Below, piece by piece: positions 56,252 to 64,000 of a DNA stretch of 64,000 bases (positions within the stretch are counted from its first letter, which is position 1; each line of letters begins with the position of its first letter). Location: contig CANLEM010000002.1 of the NCBI GenBank assembly GCA_947489685.1, forward strand, positions 248,001-312,000. Direction: 5' to 3'. Source of the stretch: an uncultured Aquimarina sp. GTDB taxonomy: Bacteria; Bacteroidota; Bacteroidia; Flavobacteriales; Flavobacteriaceae. Made by a program: the position numbers and the translations under genes. A model generated the notes under the pieces. It was not told where the DNA came from, did no database searches, and worked only from the letters and a program-made list of their open reading frames with translations.

Positions 56252-57137
56252 TATATATATCCTATTTTTAGCTTTAGCCTATTTTGGAAATTGTACGCAT
56301 GCCCAAAGTCTATTAGATGAATTAAATCAGGAGTATACAAACACCCCCCAATATGAAATTGCTGTATTTAAATCAACAAGAATTTCTATAGGCCATTCTA
56401 CAAAAACATTACAAAAAGGGGTTCTGGAGATAGGTGCGAGAAATCGATTCTGGAATCTTTCTGATGAAGATATTCAAAGTTTTATAGCGGATAAAATGAG
56501 TACCCGTTTTTCTTTAGAATATAGTATAACCGACCGCTTTACTTTTGGTGTAGGTGCCACTACTCTAGATGGTATATTTGATAGTTTTATAAAATACAAA
56601 CTGGTAAGGCAACAAAAAAAAGGGTTCCCTTTTAGCCTTACTATATTACAAAACGCTTCTTATCAAAGCAAAGACTCCGAGATTAATGATATACATCAAG
56701 GGGACACATTCATAAATAGACTAGCTTTTACTAGCCAAGTTTTGGTATCCCGAAAAATAACCTCTCGGTTTTCGGTTCAACTTTCCCCTACTTTTATACA
56801 TAGAGTTTCTTCTACTTTTGAAGAAGACCCCAGTAATCATTTTGCATTAGGTGTTGGAGGCAGGTATAAAATAGGAGGCCACATATCTCTTGTATCAGAG
56901 TATTATCATTTATTTAACCCTTTAAAATCTAGAGACACCTACAATGCATTTGCGCTTGGTGTAAATTGGGAACTTAGTGATGTGATGTTACAATTTCAAA
57001 TAACCAATACTCAAGGAATAGAAGAAAACAATTTTATTACTCAAACGCCGAATAACTTTAATTTCAAGGATGAAAACTTTGTTTTTGGATTCACGGGTAT
57101 TTTTATTTTACATTTCCGTAATGGATTGAAAAAATAA
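56241..57137 (+). CDS. DUF5777-type beta-barrel protein
   Basis: A 298-residue outer-membrane barrel with signal peptide (ILFLALAYFGNCTHAQ) and the DUF5777 landmarks VFKSTRISIGHSTKTLQKGVLEIGARNRF and FALGVGGRYKIGGHISLVSEYY. The ATG at 56241 lies inside the YceI gene, so the two are translationally coupled; the pair recurs in Bacteroidota, often near cytochrome genes. No cytochrome gene is next to it here. Function unknown. Confidence 0.8.
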   Translation: MKYNIYILFLALAYFGNCTHAQSLLDELNQEYTNTPQYEIAVFKSTRISIGHSTKTLQKGVLEIGARNRFWNLSDEDIQSFIADKMSTRFSLEYSITDRFTFGVGATTLDGIFDSFIKYKLVRQQKKGFPFSLTILQNASYQSKDSEINDIHQGDTFINRLAFTSQVLVSRKITSRFSVQLSPTFIHRVSSTFEEDPSNHFALGVGGRYKIGGHISLVSEYYHLFNPLKSRDTYNAFALGVNWELSDVMLQFQITNTQGIEENNFITQTPNNFNFKDENFVFGFTGIFILHFRNGLKK

Positions 57138-57560
57138 TCCGTTTATGGTAACAACTATAAATCTTTATTTATCATCATTACTCCATGTAAAAAAAACAGA
57201 ATGTTTTTAAAAGTCCAACAAATAAGCTTCTGATTTCAAACAAAACTCGATATCAAATAATTTGACATTCTATATGTTCATATTTTTATAAGGTTCTCTT
57301 ATAAAACATTTGCAATAAACAGCGATATTAAAATTATTATTTCTAAAACTTAAATATGGGGATAAACCACCTTTATTTAAGAATGTACTTTTGGTTTATT
57401 TTATATTCAAAAAAAGAGAATCTCTGATAATTGTCCGATTACTACTTCAATTGTGCCATCCATTACTTAAGACTATATATTCATGTTATTGTAGAATACT
57501 TTTATAATGCATTTAGAACAAATGTCAATATTAATAGTATAACTCATAAAATTGATAATC
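57138..57560. other. AT-rich intergenic region, possible left edge of the conjugative element
   Basis: About 420 bases without a supported gene. A loose inverted repeat TAAACCA (57363-57369) / TGGTTTA (57392-57398) is present. Chromosome-type envelope genes lie to the left and transfer genes to the right, so an element boundary could fall here, but no att-like repeat can be shown. Confidence 0.35.
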
Positions 57561-58484
57561 ATGAAAAAATTAAGAGAAATTTTGAACAAGATTTTTGGAA
57601 GAGGACGAAATAGAAATAATACTCCGCCAGTTCAGAACGATGGTGCATCACAGCCATCTACAACCGACGAAGTCAATGCGCATGATGAAGGCATTGACAA
57701 TGGATTAGATTTATTAGAAATGCCTGAAAACCTACGTCAAAAATATACTAATAGACAAAATCGAGAAATGTATATATCCACAAGAACAGATGCAACACGG
57801 GACTCTATATTAATGCCCGCAGCAATGCCAATAAATCCAGATGCACGGACATCCAAAGATACCACCGATGAAGAAATTCAAAATGATATGCGTGCTGTTG
57901 TGGATATAGTTCAAAAAGGCGGGGATGAAGCCTCAAAATTAAAAAAAGGGATAAACAAAGAAAAAAACAAAAATGTGTTCGCAAGAAATAAAAAGAAATT
58001 AAATGGTCTGCAAAAAGAGCTAAAGAAATTAGAAACAGCCGGGACCGATAAAGAAATGAAAGATTTAGTGGCAAAACGTGATAACGCAAATAAGAGATTA
58101 GCAGAAAATAACCCAGAGATGAAAGAGCGTATCGATTTTTCAGAAAATACTAGACGTATATTAGATCCGATGGTTGATGTAAAAGCAAAAACTAAAGATA
58201 CTACTGAGAGTACAAAACGTCAACTTTTTAAAGGGAGGTTTCCTAAAGCGCCTGAACAACCTGCTAACGATCAACTCAATCGACCTGCAAGTATTGATTT
58301 AAGTATTCTTACTTCTGCGGGATATAAAAAGAAGAAAGCTGCACAAGCTACTACAACGACAACTCGACCTGATACTCCACGACCAACAGAGAAAAGGCCA
58401 AGAACAAATTCAAGTGATACACAGACAACAGCAAGTTCTAAAAAGTCTAAATCGAAGAAAAAAGGATCTAAGCACCGTTTTTAA
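57561..58484 (+). CDS. Unrecognised lysine-rich protein next to conjugation genes
   Basis: A 307-residue soluble protein with no signal peptide or membrane segment. Residues about 1-30 are basic and amphipathic (KKLREILNKIFGRGRNR). Residues about 95-200 are highly charged and coiled-coil-like (KKGINKEKNKNVFARNKKKL). The C-terminal 60 residues are a Thr/Ser/Lys-rich, probably disordered tail ending KKKGSKHRF. I recognise no family. ATG 57561 is preferred over an upstream TTG. It has its own terminator and stands 370 bp before the coupling protein gene; a nucleic-acid-binding or transferred substrate protein is possible, but unproven. Confidence 0.6.
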   Translation: MKKLREILNKIFGRGRNRNNTPPVQNDGASQPSTTDEVNAHDEGIDNGLDLLEMPENLRQKYTNRQNREMYISTRTDATRDSILMPAAMPINPDARTSKDTTDEEIQNDMRAVVDIVQKGGDEASKLKKGINKEKNKNVFARNKKKLNGLQKELKKLETAGTDKEMKDLVAKRDNANKRLAENNPEMKERIDFSENTRRILDPMVDVKAKTKDTTESTKRQLFKGRFPKAPEQPANDQLNRPASIDLSILTSAGYKKKKAAQATTTTTRPDTPRPTEKRPRTNSSDTQTTASSKKSKSKKKGSKHRF

Positions 58485-58538
58485 GTAGATAAAAATTAGA
58501 AATATTTATGTTGCGATACCTTTTTTAAGGTAGCATAC

Positions 58539-58569
58539 CACCACTATCATCTAGTGGTGTTTTTTTTTG
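58539..58569 (+). terminator. Terminator after the lysine-rich protein gene
   Basis: CACCACTA (58539-58546) pairs with TAGTGGTG (58552-58559), loop TCATC, followed by a run of ten T. It lies about 55 bp after the stop codon. Confidence 0.9.
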
Positions 58570-58710
58570 ATAAAAATCAGATACTATTCAACCAAAAATC
58601 TTCCCTTTTACACCCAATTCTTTCCCTTTCACACATGTTTTGTTGTTGCTAACCCCTTGTTTTACGGTTATTTGTGTCAGAAATCACAAACAACATAAAA
58701 CAATATAATC

Positions 58711-58809
58711 ATGAGTCAAATCACAAAACTATTTCCAGTAAACTATAAGAAAATAATACAATTTTTAAAGCAATTACCAGCGGCATGTCACTTTGCGATT
58801 TATAGATAA
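58711..58809 (+). CDS. Possible 32-residue peptide upstream of the coupling protein gene
   Basis: ATG 58711 opens a frame for MSQITKLFPVNYKKIIQFLK and 12 more residues, ending 43 bases before the T4CP start. It contains one Cys and a basic amphipathic segment. It lies in a 283-bp leader between a terminator and the T4CP gene. It could be a leader peptide, a real small protein or chance; there is no family to support it. Confidence 0.3.
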   Translation: MSQITKLFPVNYKKIIQFLKQLPAACHFAIYR

Positions 58810-58852
58810 TCGTAAATACATTTTCATTATATAACTCATAATAAATTAAACG

Positions 58853-60805
58853 ATGAAGGACAGTAAACTATCTATAGATATGATCATTTTGGTAACCATG
58901 TTACTCTGTATAGTAGTATTAGGAATTGATATTTATGCACACCATCTAGATTACTTTTTTGATCGAGGAATAGCAAATCAATACATAAACAAGACCATTG
59001 CCAAATTGTATACTACTGCTCCTATTTTTGAAAGCTCGTTTTTTAGCAGATGCATTGTTTTGGGGATATTTTCTTTTGCTTCTTTTGGGTTTCATGTCAA
59101 AAAGAAACCCGAAGCAGATAGTAAAAACATCTATTATTATGTTGGTTTGGCTTTAGGCGCTCTAGTATTCATCATTGCAGGTGAGTTGCCAATTTCTATC
59201 GTACCAGACCTAAGTCTAACAATTATTGCACTAATTGGTTTTATATGGGCGCTATTTATGATTCGAAGACATTTTAATTACTTCGGCAGTAAAGATGAGT
59301 TTAATGATGAAAATCTAATCTTTAAACAAGAACAAGGGGTTATGACAAACGAGTATTCTGTAAACTTTAAAACAGATAACGGTTTTGTGAATGTAGTAAA
59401 TCCCTTTAGAGCAACCATGGTATTAGGGACTCCTGGATCTGGTAAATCCTATTCTGTTATCGAAGAGTATATCAGACAGCATATCCAAAAGCAATTTACC
59501 ATGTTGGTATACGATTTTAAATTTCCTTCATTAGCCAAAGAAACCTACGCATTTTATCAATATTACAAGGATCTTTATAAAATAGAACCTACGTTTAATG
59601 TAATTTCTTTGGATGATATTGAGCGGTCTAATTTTGTAAATCCATTAAGTCCAGATCTTATCCGTAAAGCGGCAGATGCAATTGAGGCCGCACAAACAGT
59701 ATTATATAATCTTAATAAGGAGTGGATCACCAAAAAAGACTTCTTTGCACAATCGGCAATATCATATTTCGCATCTTGTATTTATTTTCTTAAAATCTAT
59801 GAAGGTGGTAAATATTGTACATTACCACATGCGATTACGCTAGCGTCATGTTCTGATGAGAAAGTGTTTAAAATTTTAGGTTCGTACCCAGAACTAAAAT
59901 TCTTTATGACGCCCTTTGCAGATGCTTTAGAAAAAGAAGCATATGAGCAATTGTCTGGTCAAACAGCTTCTGCAAGGATACCCTTATCACAACTAGCTAC
60001 CAAAGAGCTTTTTTGGGTAATGGGCAACAATGTGTATCCAGAATTAAATGTATCCCTAAGTATCAATGATCCAGAAAAACCTAGTGTATTGGTACTTGCC
60101 AATTCGCCAGCTACGCAAACCACAAATTCTCCTGCTTTAGGGCTAATTTCTACTCAGATACTGAAAGAAATTAATACTCAAAAACGCCAACCTTGCTCTG
60201 TAATTATTGATGAGTTACCCACAATGTATTTTATGGGATTAGATAATCTTATCGCAACGGCTCGATCTAATAAAATCTCTACAACCATTGGGATGCAGGA
60301 TTTGGAACAATTAAAAAGGGATTATGGTAATGAAGTAGCTGCTACCATTTTTAATATTGTTGGTAATATTTTTAGTGGATCTGTACGAAGTGAAACCGCT
60401 TCTAAACTTCAGGAGATATTTGGTAAAAAGAAACAAAAACTAAAAAACATTTCTGTAGATACCAACACCACCTCATATAGCATTAATGAAAATCTGGAAT
60501 ATGCCATACCAGTTGCAACCATTTCACAATTATCACAAGGAGAATTTGTAGGGGTAGTGGCCGATAATTTTGGCGAAGAAATTAATCGAAAAATATTCAG
60601 AGGTAAGATCAAAGTAGATAAACGCCATGATCAAATCAATGACCCTATTCCACTTACCATAGGAGAAGACAATGATATTGGCGAATTGTTAGATGGCAAT
60701 TTTAATAGAATCGTAGCAGAGATTGATATTCTGGTAGATAATGAACTGGCCAAACTAGGAGAAGATACATATTATGAAGGTGAACAAATGGATGCATCAA
60801 ACTAA
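58853..60805 (+). CDS. Type IV coupling protein (VirD4/TraG-type, MobC-like)
   Basis: A 650-residue membrane ATPase. Four N-terminal transmembrane helices (about 9-28, 68-80, 96-114, 120-138) precede a cytosolic ATPase with Walker A GTPGSGKS at 192-199 and Walker B VIIDELP (Asp453-Glu454). The end is acidic. It links the relaxosome to the transfer channel. Its domain layout matches Bacteroidota conjugative-element coupling proteins. First gene of a rightward set with an M23 peptidase, TraM and TraG; no relaxase is visible in the window. Confidence 0.9.
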   Translation: MKDSKLSIDMIILVTMLLCIVVLGIDIYAHHLDYFFDRGIANQYINKTIAKLYTTAPIFESSFFSRCIVLGIFSFASFGFHVKKKPEADSKNIYYYVGLALGALVFIIAGELPISIVPDLSLTIIALIGFIWALFMIRRHFNYFGSKDEFNDENLIFKQEQGVMTNEYSVNFKTDNGFVNVVNPFRATMVLGTPGSGKSYSVIEEYIRQHIQKQFTMLVYDFKFPSLAKETYAFYQYYKDLYKIEPTFNVISLDDIERSNFVNPLSPDLIRKAADAIEAAQTVLYNLNKEWITKKDFFAQSAISYFASCIYFLKIYEGGKYCTLPHAITLASCSDEKVFKILGSYPELKFFMTPFADALEKEAYEQLSGQTASARIPLSQLATKELFWVMGNNVYPELNVSLSINDPEKPSVLVLANSPATQTTNSPALGLISTQILKEINTQKRQPCSVIIDELPTMYFMGLDNLIATARSNKISTTIGMQDLEQLKRDYGNEVAATIFNIVGNIFSGSVRSETASKLQEIFGKKKQKLKNISVDTNTTSYSINENLEYAIPVATISQLSQGEFVGVVADNFGEEINRKIFRGKIKVDKRHDQINDPIPLTIGEDNDIGELLDGNFNRIVAEIDILVDNELAKLGEDTYYEGEQMDASN

Positions 60806-60837
60806 TTTTTGAAAAATTAAAACTTTAAAATCATCAC

Positions 60838-61386
60838 ATGATCATGAAAACAATACACACACATATACAATTATTTACAACAATCTTACTGGTTTGTTCT
60901 ATGTTTACTTATGCACAAAAACCCGAAAACAAAGTAGTATCTGATAGTATCACAAACTTTCCCATCTGTTTTCCATTGGTAAAAAAAGATTTTAAAACTA
61001 TATCCTCTCCTTTTGGTTACAGAAAACATCCTATTCTGCAAAAAAACAAATTGCATGCCGGTATAGATCTCGTTGCACCTAAGGGTTCTGCTGTACTTGC
61101 TACTGCAAATGGCGTGATACAAAAATCGATGTATCAAAAGGGATACGGTAATCACATTGTTATTGCCCACTTCTCTACTCTAGAAACACTATATGCGCAT
61201 TTATGGATAACTCTGGTTAGAAAAGGCGATATGGTAACTCAAGGACAGATTATAGGATTTGTAGGAGAAACAGGGTTAGCCACTGGACCACACTTGCATT
61301 ATGAAATACGCATGAATAACAAAAAAATAGACCCTATGCTCATCTGGAAGGGCATCATCAGACAATATTCAAATAATAAAGTTTAA
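60838..61386 (+). CDS. M23-family peptidoglycan endopeptidase
   Basis: A 182-residue secreted metallopeptidase with signal peptide ending MFTYAQ. The LytM zinc motifs are complete: H73-x3-D77 (HAGID) and H152-L-H154 (PHLHYE), with an additional His at 121. It is small, with no LysM or coiled coil, so likely a cell-wall hydrolase that opens the sacculus for the transfer apparatus. It lies 32 bp after the coupling protein gene. Confidence 0.9.
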   Translation: MIMKTIHTHIQLFTTILLVCSMFTYAQKPENKVVSDSITNFPICFPLVKKDFKTISSPFGYRKHPILQKNKLHAGIDLVAPKGSAVLATANGVIQKSMYQKGYGNHIVIAHFSTLETLYAHLWITLVRKGDMVTQGQIIGFVGETGLATGPHLHYEIRMNNKKIDPMLIWKGIIRQYSNNKV

Positions 61387-61416
61387 AAAATAGATCACGC
61401 AATACAATAAAGAATT

Positions 61417-62577
61417 ATGGACAAAAAAAAGAAAATCATTGTAACCATTGTAGGAATAGCTTGCGTAGTACTGCTAATTGTAGTATTCAAAATAATAGTA
61501 TTCCCAGTCGAAAAAACCAAAACTCGAAAAAACCAACTATCGATTAGTACTCCCGAAGTAATCAAAGACAAAATAGAGAACAAATCAAAAATTGAGCATT
61601 ATGATAAAGAATCTTTGAAAAGTTTTGGGAAAAATGATATCGTAAAAGGATTCGGGAATGTAGGCAAAGAAACTGAAGAAATTGTACAAGAAGAATCACT
61701 AATTGTAGGGGATAATACTGAGCAAGAACAGGGCAGATCGGCACAATCATATCAGAAAGATGCTGAAGATGAAGAATTAAAACAATTAATGAAGCTACAA
61801 GAGCAGTTATTAGCGCAATCTGAAACTCCTACCCATTCAAAAAGTTATGATGCCGAAGCAGAAGAAATACAAAAGCTTTTGGCTGCATACAATCAATATA
61901 CTCAGGAAGGAGCGCCAAATTTCCAGATTCAGTTAGATGAGAACGGTCAACCACTTACTCCAGAAAAAATAACAGAAATAGGAACAAGTGTTAGCGAAAA
62001 AATAGCTAATCAAATCGATACACAATTTCAATCACAAAACTTTTTTCATGGAGCGCAATCTTCTAAAGGTGAAGACAAAGTACTTGGGTTAACTCCTGCA
62101 GAAACCGTAGATGACGGAATTGTAGTTAATGGAAGTACTATTGCCATAAGAACCAAAAAGGAAATACGCCTTGGTAATCCACAAGTACTTATTCCAAAAG
62201 GAGCTATAGTCTACGGTAGAGTTTCCTTCGACACCAATAGATTGTTAATCGACATCAACAGCTATAAAACTAGAGATAAGTTATATCAACTCAATTTTAC
62301 CATGTTTGATTTTGATGGAGCTGAGGGAATACACTTAGACAATCGTACATGGCCCAAAATTCCGGGAAAAGTAGCTAAAGATGTATACGATTATGCCTAT
62401 CAAAAAGGAACACAGGCTTCAACTTTTGGCAGTGGTGATACAGGAGTTAACCTAGACGAAGCCAGAGACATTGCCATTTTATCGGCGGCAAAAGAAATTG
62501 GCAATGAGGTTTTTGAAAAAAGAAAAGTATTCATGCCTAAGAAATATCACCTATGGATTAATATAAAAACGAAGTAA
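61417..62577 (+). CDS. traM: Conjugative transposon protein TraM
   Basis: A 386-residue protein: one N-terminal membrane helix (IIVTIVGIACVVLLIVVFKIIVF, about 7-29 in outline), a long Gln/Glu-rich linker, and the TraM C-terminal domain from about residue 235 (NGSTIAIRTKKEIRLGNPQVLIPKGA, PKGAIVYGRVSFDTNRLLI). TraM is a VirB10-like scaffold component of Bacteroidota conjugation systems. It is preceded at 30 bp by the M23 gene and followed at 1 bp by traG. Confidence 0.9.
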   Translation: MDKKKKIIVTIVGIACVVLLIVVFKIIVFPVEKTKTRKNQLSISTPEVIKDKIENKSKIEHYDKESLKSFGKNDIVKGFGNVGKETEEIVQEESLIVGDNTEQEQGRSAQSYQKDAEDEELKQLMKLQEQLLAQSETPTHSKSYDAEAEEIQKLLAAYNQYTQEGAPNFQIQLDENGQPLTPEKITEIGTSVSEKIANQIDTQFQSQNFFHGAQSSKGEDKVLGLTPAETVDDGIVVNGSTIAIRTKKEIRLGNPQVLIPKGAIVYGRVSFDTNRLLIDINSYKTRDKLYQLNFTMFDFDGAEGIHLDNRTWPKIPGKVAKDVYDYAYQKGTQASTFGSGDTGVNLDEARDIAILSAAKEIGNEVFEKRKVFMPKKYHLWINIKTK

Positions 62578-62578
62578 G

Positions 62579-64000
62579 ATGAAAAGCGATACAATGCAAA
62601 AAATATTTCCAATTTATGCGGTAGAAAATGACATGATCATTTCTAAAAATGGAGATATCACCTTAGGATTTAGATTACAGTTACCACAGATTTATTCGCT
62701 TGATAGAGAAGGAATCGATAGAATTAATCAATTGTTTGATAAGATCATTCGCTCACTACCAGAAAATACAATCATCCAAAAACAAGATTACTTCTTTGTT
62801 GATAAAATAAAAGAAGCTGTAACCGAAGGAGATTTGATGTTGTCTAGAAGCGATAATAAATTTTTCTATGAAAAACCAACGCTAAGCCATGAGTGTTATT
62901 TGTTTATTACCAAGGACTCTAAAAACAAAATCAGTATAACCAGTAATGCAAAACTCTATGCCAAGTACATGGAGGAGGTTAAAGACTTTATTCAGGTTGT
63001 GACCACCAGTATTTCATTCCTTTCTAAAGAAGAATTTTTTACAGTAGATGCTCTGGATTCTGAGACCATTATAGAGGTGTTAGAAAAGTATATTTCTTTG
63101 TCTAAAGATGGTCAACAATCATTACAGGATCTATTTTTTGACAAACAGCTCAAAGTAGGGAATAAAATTGCAGAGATGTATGCAATTAGCTCGTATAATC
63201 AATTGCCATTGACTATAGAAACGACTAAGAAAAATATTGATTTCTCAACCCAAAAAACTGATTTTCAAATTCCATTCATCCAACCAGTTTGCTTAGGTCT
63301 AGAATGCGACCATATTTATAATCAGGTCATTTATATCGAGAATTCTCAAAAAATATTTTCGAAGTTAAAAACAAAATTAAACCAGTTTAAGAGTTTGGCA
63401 ATTTTATCCAAAGAAAATGAGGTAACCTATAATCAAATCGATCAATTGGTGAATGAAGTGATCGAAAATGAATTACGCTTTGTATACCAGCATTTCAATA
63501 TCATTTTGTGGGATACTAATGAGGAAAAACTCGAAAACCATAAAAATCAATTAGAAAATGCATTCAAGGAATTATCAATCGTTCCTTATCAAATCAAAAA
63601 CTCATTAAAGGATTTATTCTTTGCTAATATTCCGGGAGCATGTACGGGAGTTCCTGAGTTATACAAATTTATAGGTATATCAGAGCAAACACCAATATTA
63701 CTAAATTTTGAAAGCTATTATGAAGGTAATAAGGATGGAATTCTACTCACCGATCGCAAAAATGGAGCACCTGTACGATTAGATTTATGGATTGAGCCCG
63801 TAAAGAGAGGATTGATCGTAAACAGAAACCGTTTAATTTTTGGTCCATCGGGTACAGGAAAATCCTTTTTGATCAACCACATTGCCAGTCAGTATTACGA
63901 ACAAGGGCATCATATCGTAATGATCGATATCGGAAATTCATATAAGAAACTATGTAACTTGGTAAAAGGACAATACTATGCCTATGATCCAGATGTCCCT
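62579..64000 (+). CDS. traG: VirB4-type conjugation ATPase TraG, 5' part
   Basis: An ORF that starts at ATG 62579, one base after the traM stop, and stays open for 474 codons to the window edge. It begins MKSDTMQKIFPIYAVENDMI, the usual opening of Bacteroidota TraG (VirB4 homologue), and has Walker A GPSGTGKS at residues 422-429 followed by HIVMIDIGNSYKKL. TraG powers the transfer channel. Usual length is about 800 residues, so the Walker B half lies beyond the window. Confidence 0.92.
   Translation, partial: MKSDTMQKIFPIYAVENDMIISKNGDITLGFRLQLPQIYSLDREGIDRINQLFDKIIRSLPENTIIQKQDYFFVDKIKEAVTEGDLMLSRSDNKFFYEKPTLSHECYLFITKDSKNKISITSNAKLYAKYMEEVKDFIQVVTTSISFLSKEEFFTVDALDSETIIEVLEKYISLSKDGQQSLQDLFFDKQLKVGNKIAEMYAISSYNQLPLTIETTKKNIDFSTQKTDFQIPFIQPVCLGLECDHIYNQVIYIENSQKIFSKLKTKLNQFKSLAILSKENEVTYNQIDQLVNEVIENELRFVYQHFNIILWDTNEEKLENHKNQLENAFKELSIVPYQIKNSLKDLFFANIPGACTGVPELYKFIGISEQTPILLNFESYYEGNKDGILLTDRKNGAPVRLDLWIEPVKRGLIVNRNRLIFGPSGTGKSFLINHIASQYYEQGHHIVMIDIGNSYKKLCNLVKGQYYAYDPDVP

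Noticed and set aside
57431-57613. A 60-codon frame before the lysine-rich protein
   Set aside because: Overlaps the better-supported ATG 57561 gene and has a low-complexity, AT-driven composition.
55300-64000. Integrase, relaxase or att repeat for the transfer element
   Set aside because: Looked for and not seen; the element could still be completed beyond the right edge.

Overview
The window is AT-rich chromosomal DNA of a gliding-type member of the Flavobacteriaceae (Bacteroidota). The evidence is a complete gldK-gldL-gldM-gldN set for the type IX secretion/gliding motor, a SusC/SusD pair, promoters of the Bacteroidota form (TTG near -33, TAnnTTTG near -7), genes without Shine-Dalgarno sequences, and flavobacterial gene neighbourhoods such as miaB-fis-lptE-TPR-secG-groESL. 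Genus cannot be settled from the sequence alone.

Layout. 1-1.7 kb: the 3' end of a QEGLA-motif metallopeptidase gene, an initiator tRNA with a decayed second copy in its leader, and a small CPXCG-type protein. 1.7-8.1 kb: a MarR-adaptor-RND-TolC efflux locus. 8.3-11.7 kb: ABC-F ATPase, DUF983 protein and FAD oxidoreductase. 11.8-20.1 kb: gldNMLK, an arginase-fold protein that has lost metal ligands, and topA. 20.2-27.9 kb: a membrane protein, then rightward miaB, a sigma-54-type activator, lptE, a TPR-like gene, secG and groES-groL.

28.0-28.7 kb holds the most unusual content: two unlisted tandem genes for 45- and 46-residue peptides. They share a nearly identical leader ending in a VNG-Gly motif, have unrelated four-cysteine cores, and each lies behind a duplicated control region with the same perfect 26-bp palindrome. 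They look like orphan RiPP/bacteriocin-type precursors; no maturation or export gene lies beside them.

28.7-36.7 kb: a RamB/ScfR-like regulator divergent from malate synthase, a DoxX-like membrane protein, a VanX-like dipeptidase, a DUF3347 lipoprotein and a GAF/fRMsr-like protein. 35.7-46.7 kb: an alpha-galactoside utilisation locus with GntR-type regulator, SusC, SusD, GH36-like alpha-galactosidase, sodium/solute symporter and GalE. Together these would bind and import an oligosaccharide, cleave terminal alpha-galactose, take up the sugar and interconvert UDP-galactose and UDP-glucose. 46.7-55.1 kb: a leftward envelope cluster (coaX, outer-membrane protein, TPR protein, lptC, small membrane protein, CorC-type protein, lysoplasmalogenase) followed by a PpiD-like foldase.

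55.2-64 kb: tRNA-Phe, a YceI/DUF5777 pair, an unrecognised lysine-rich protein, and the start of a conjugation gene cluster (T4CP, M23 peptidase, TraM, VirB4-type TraG cut by the window edge). This suggests an integrated conjugative element that continues to the right. No integrase, relaxase, CRISPR array or complete insertion sequence was seen.
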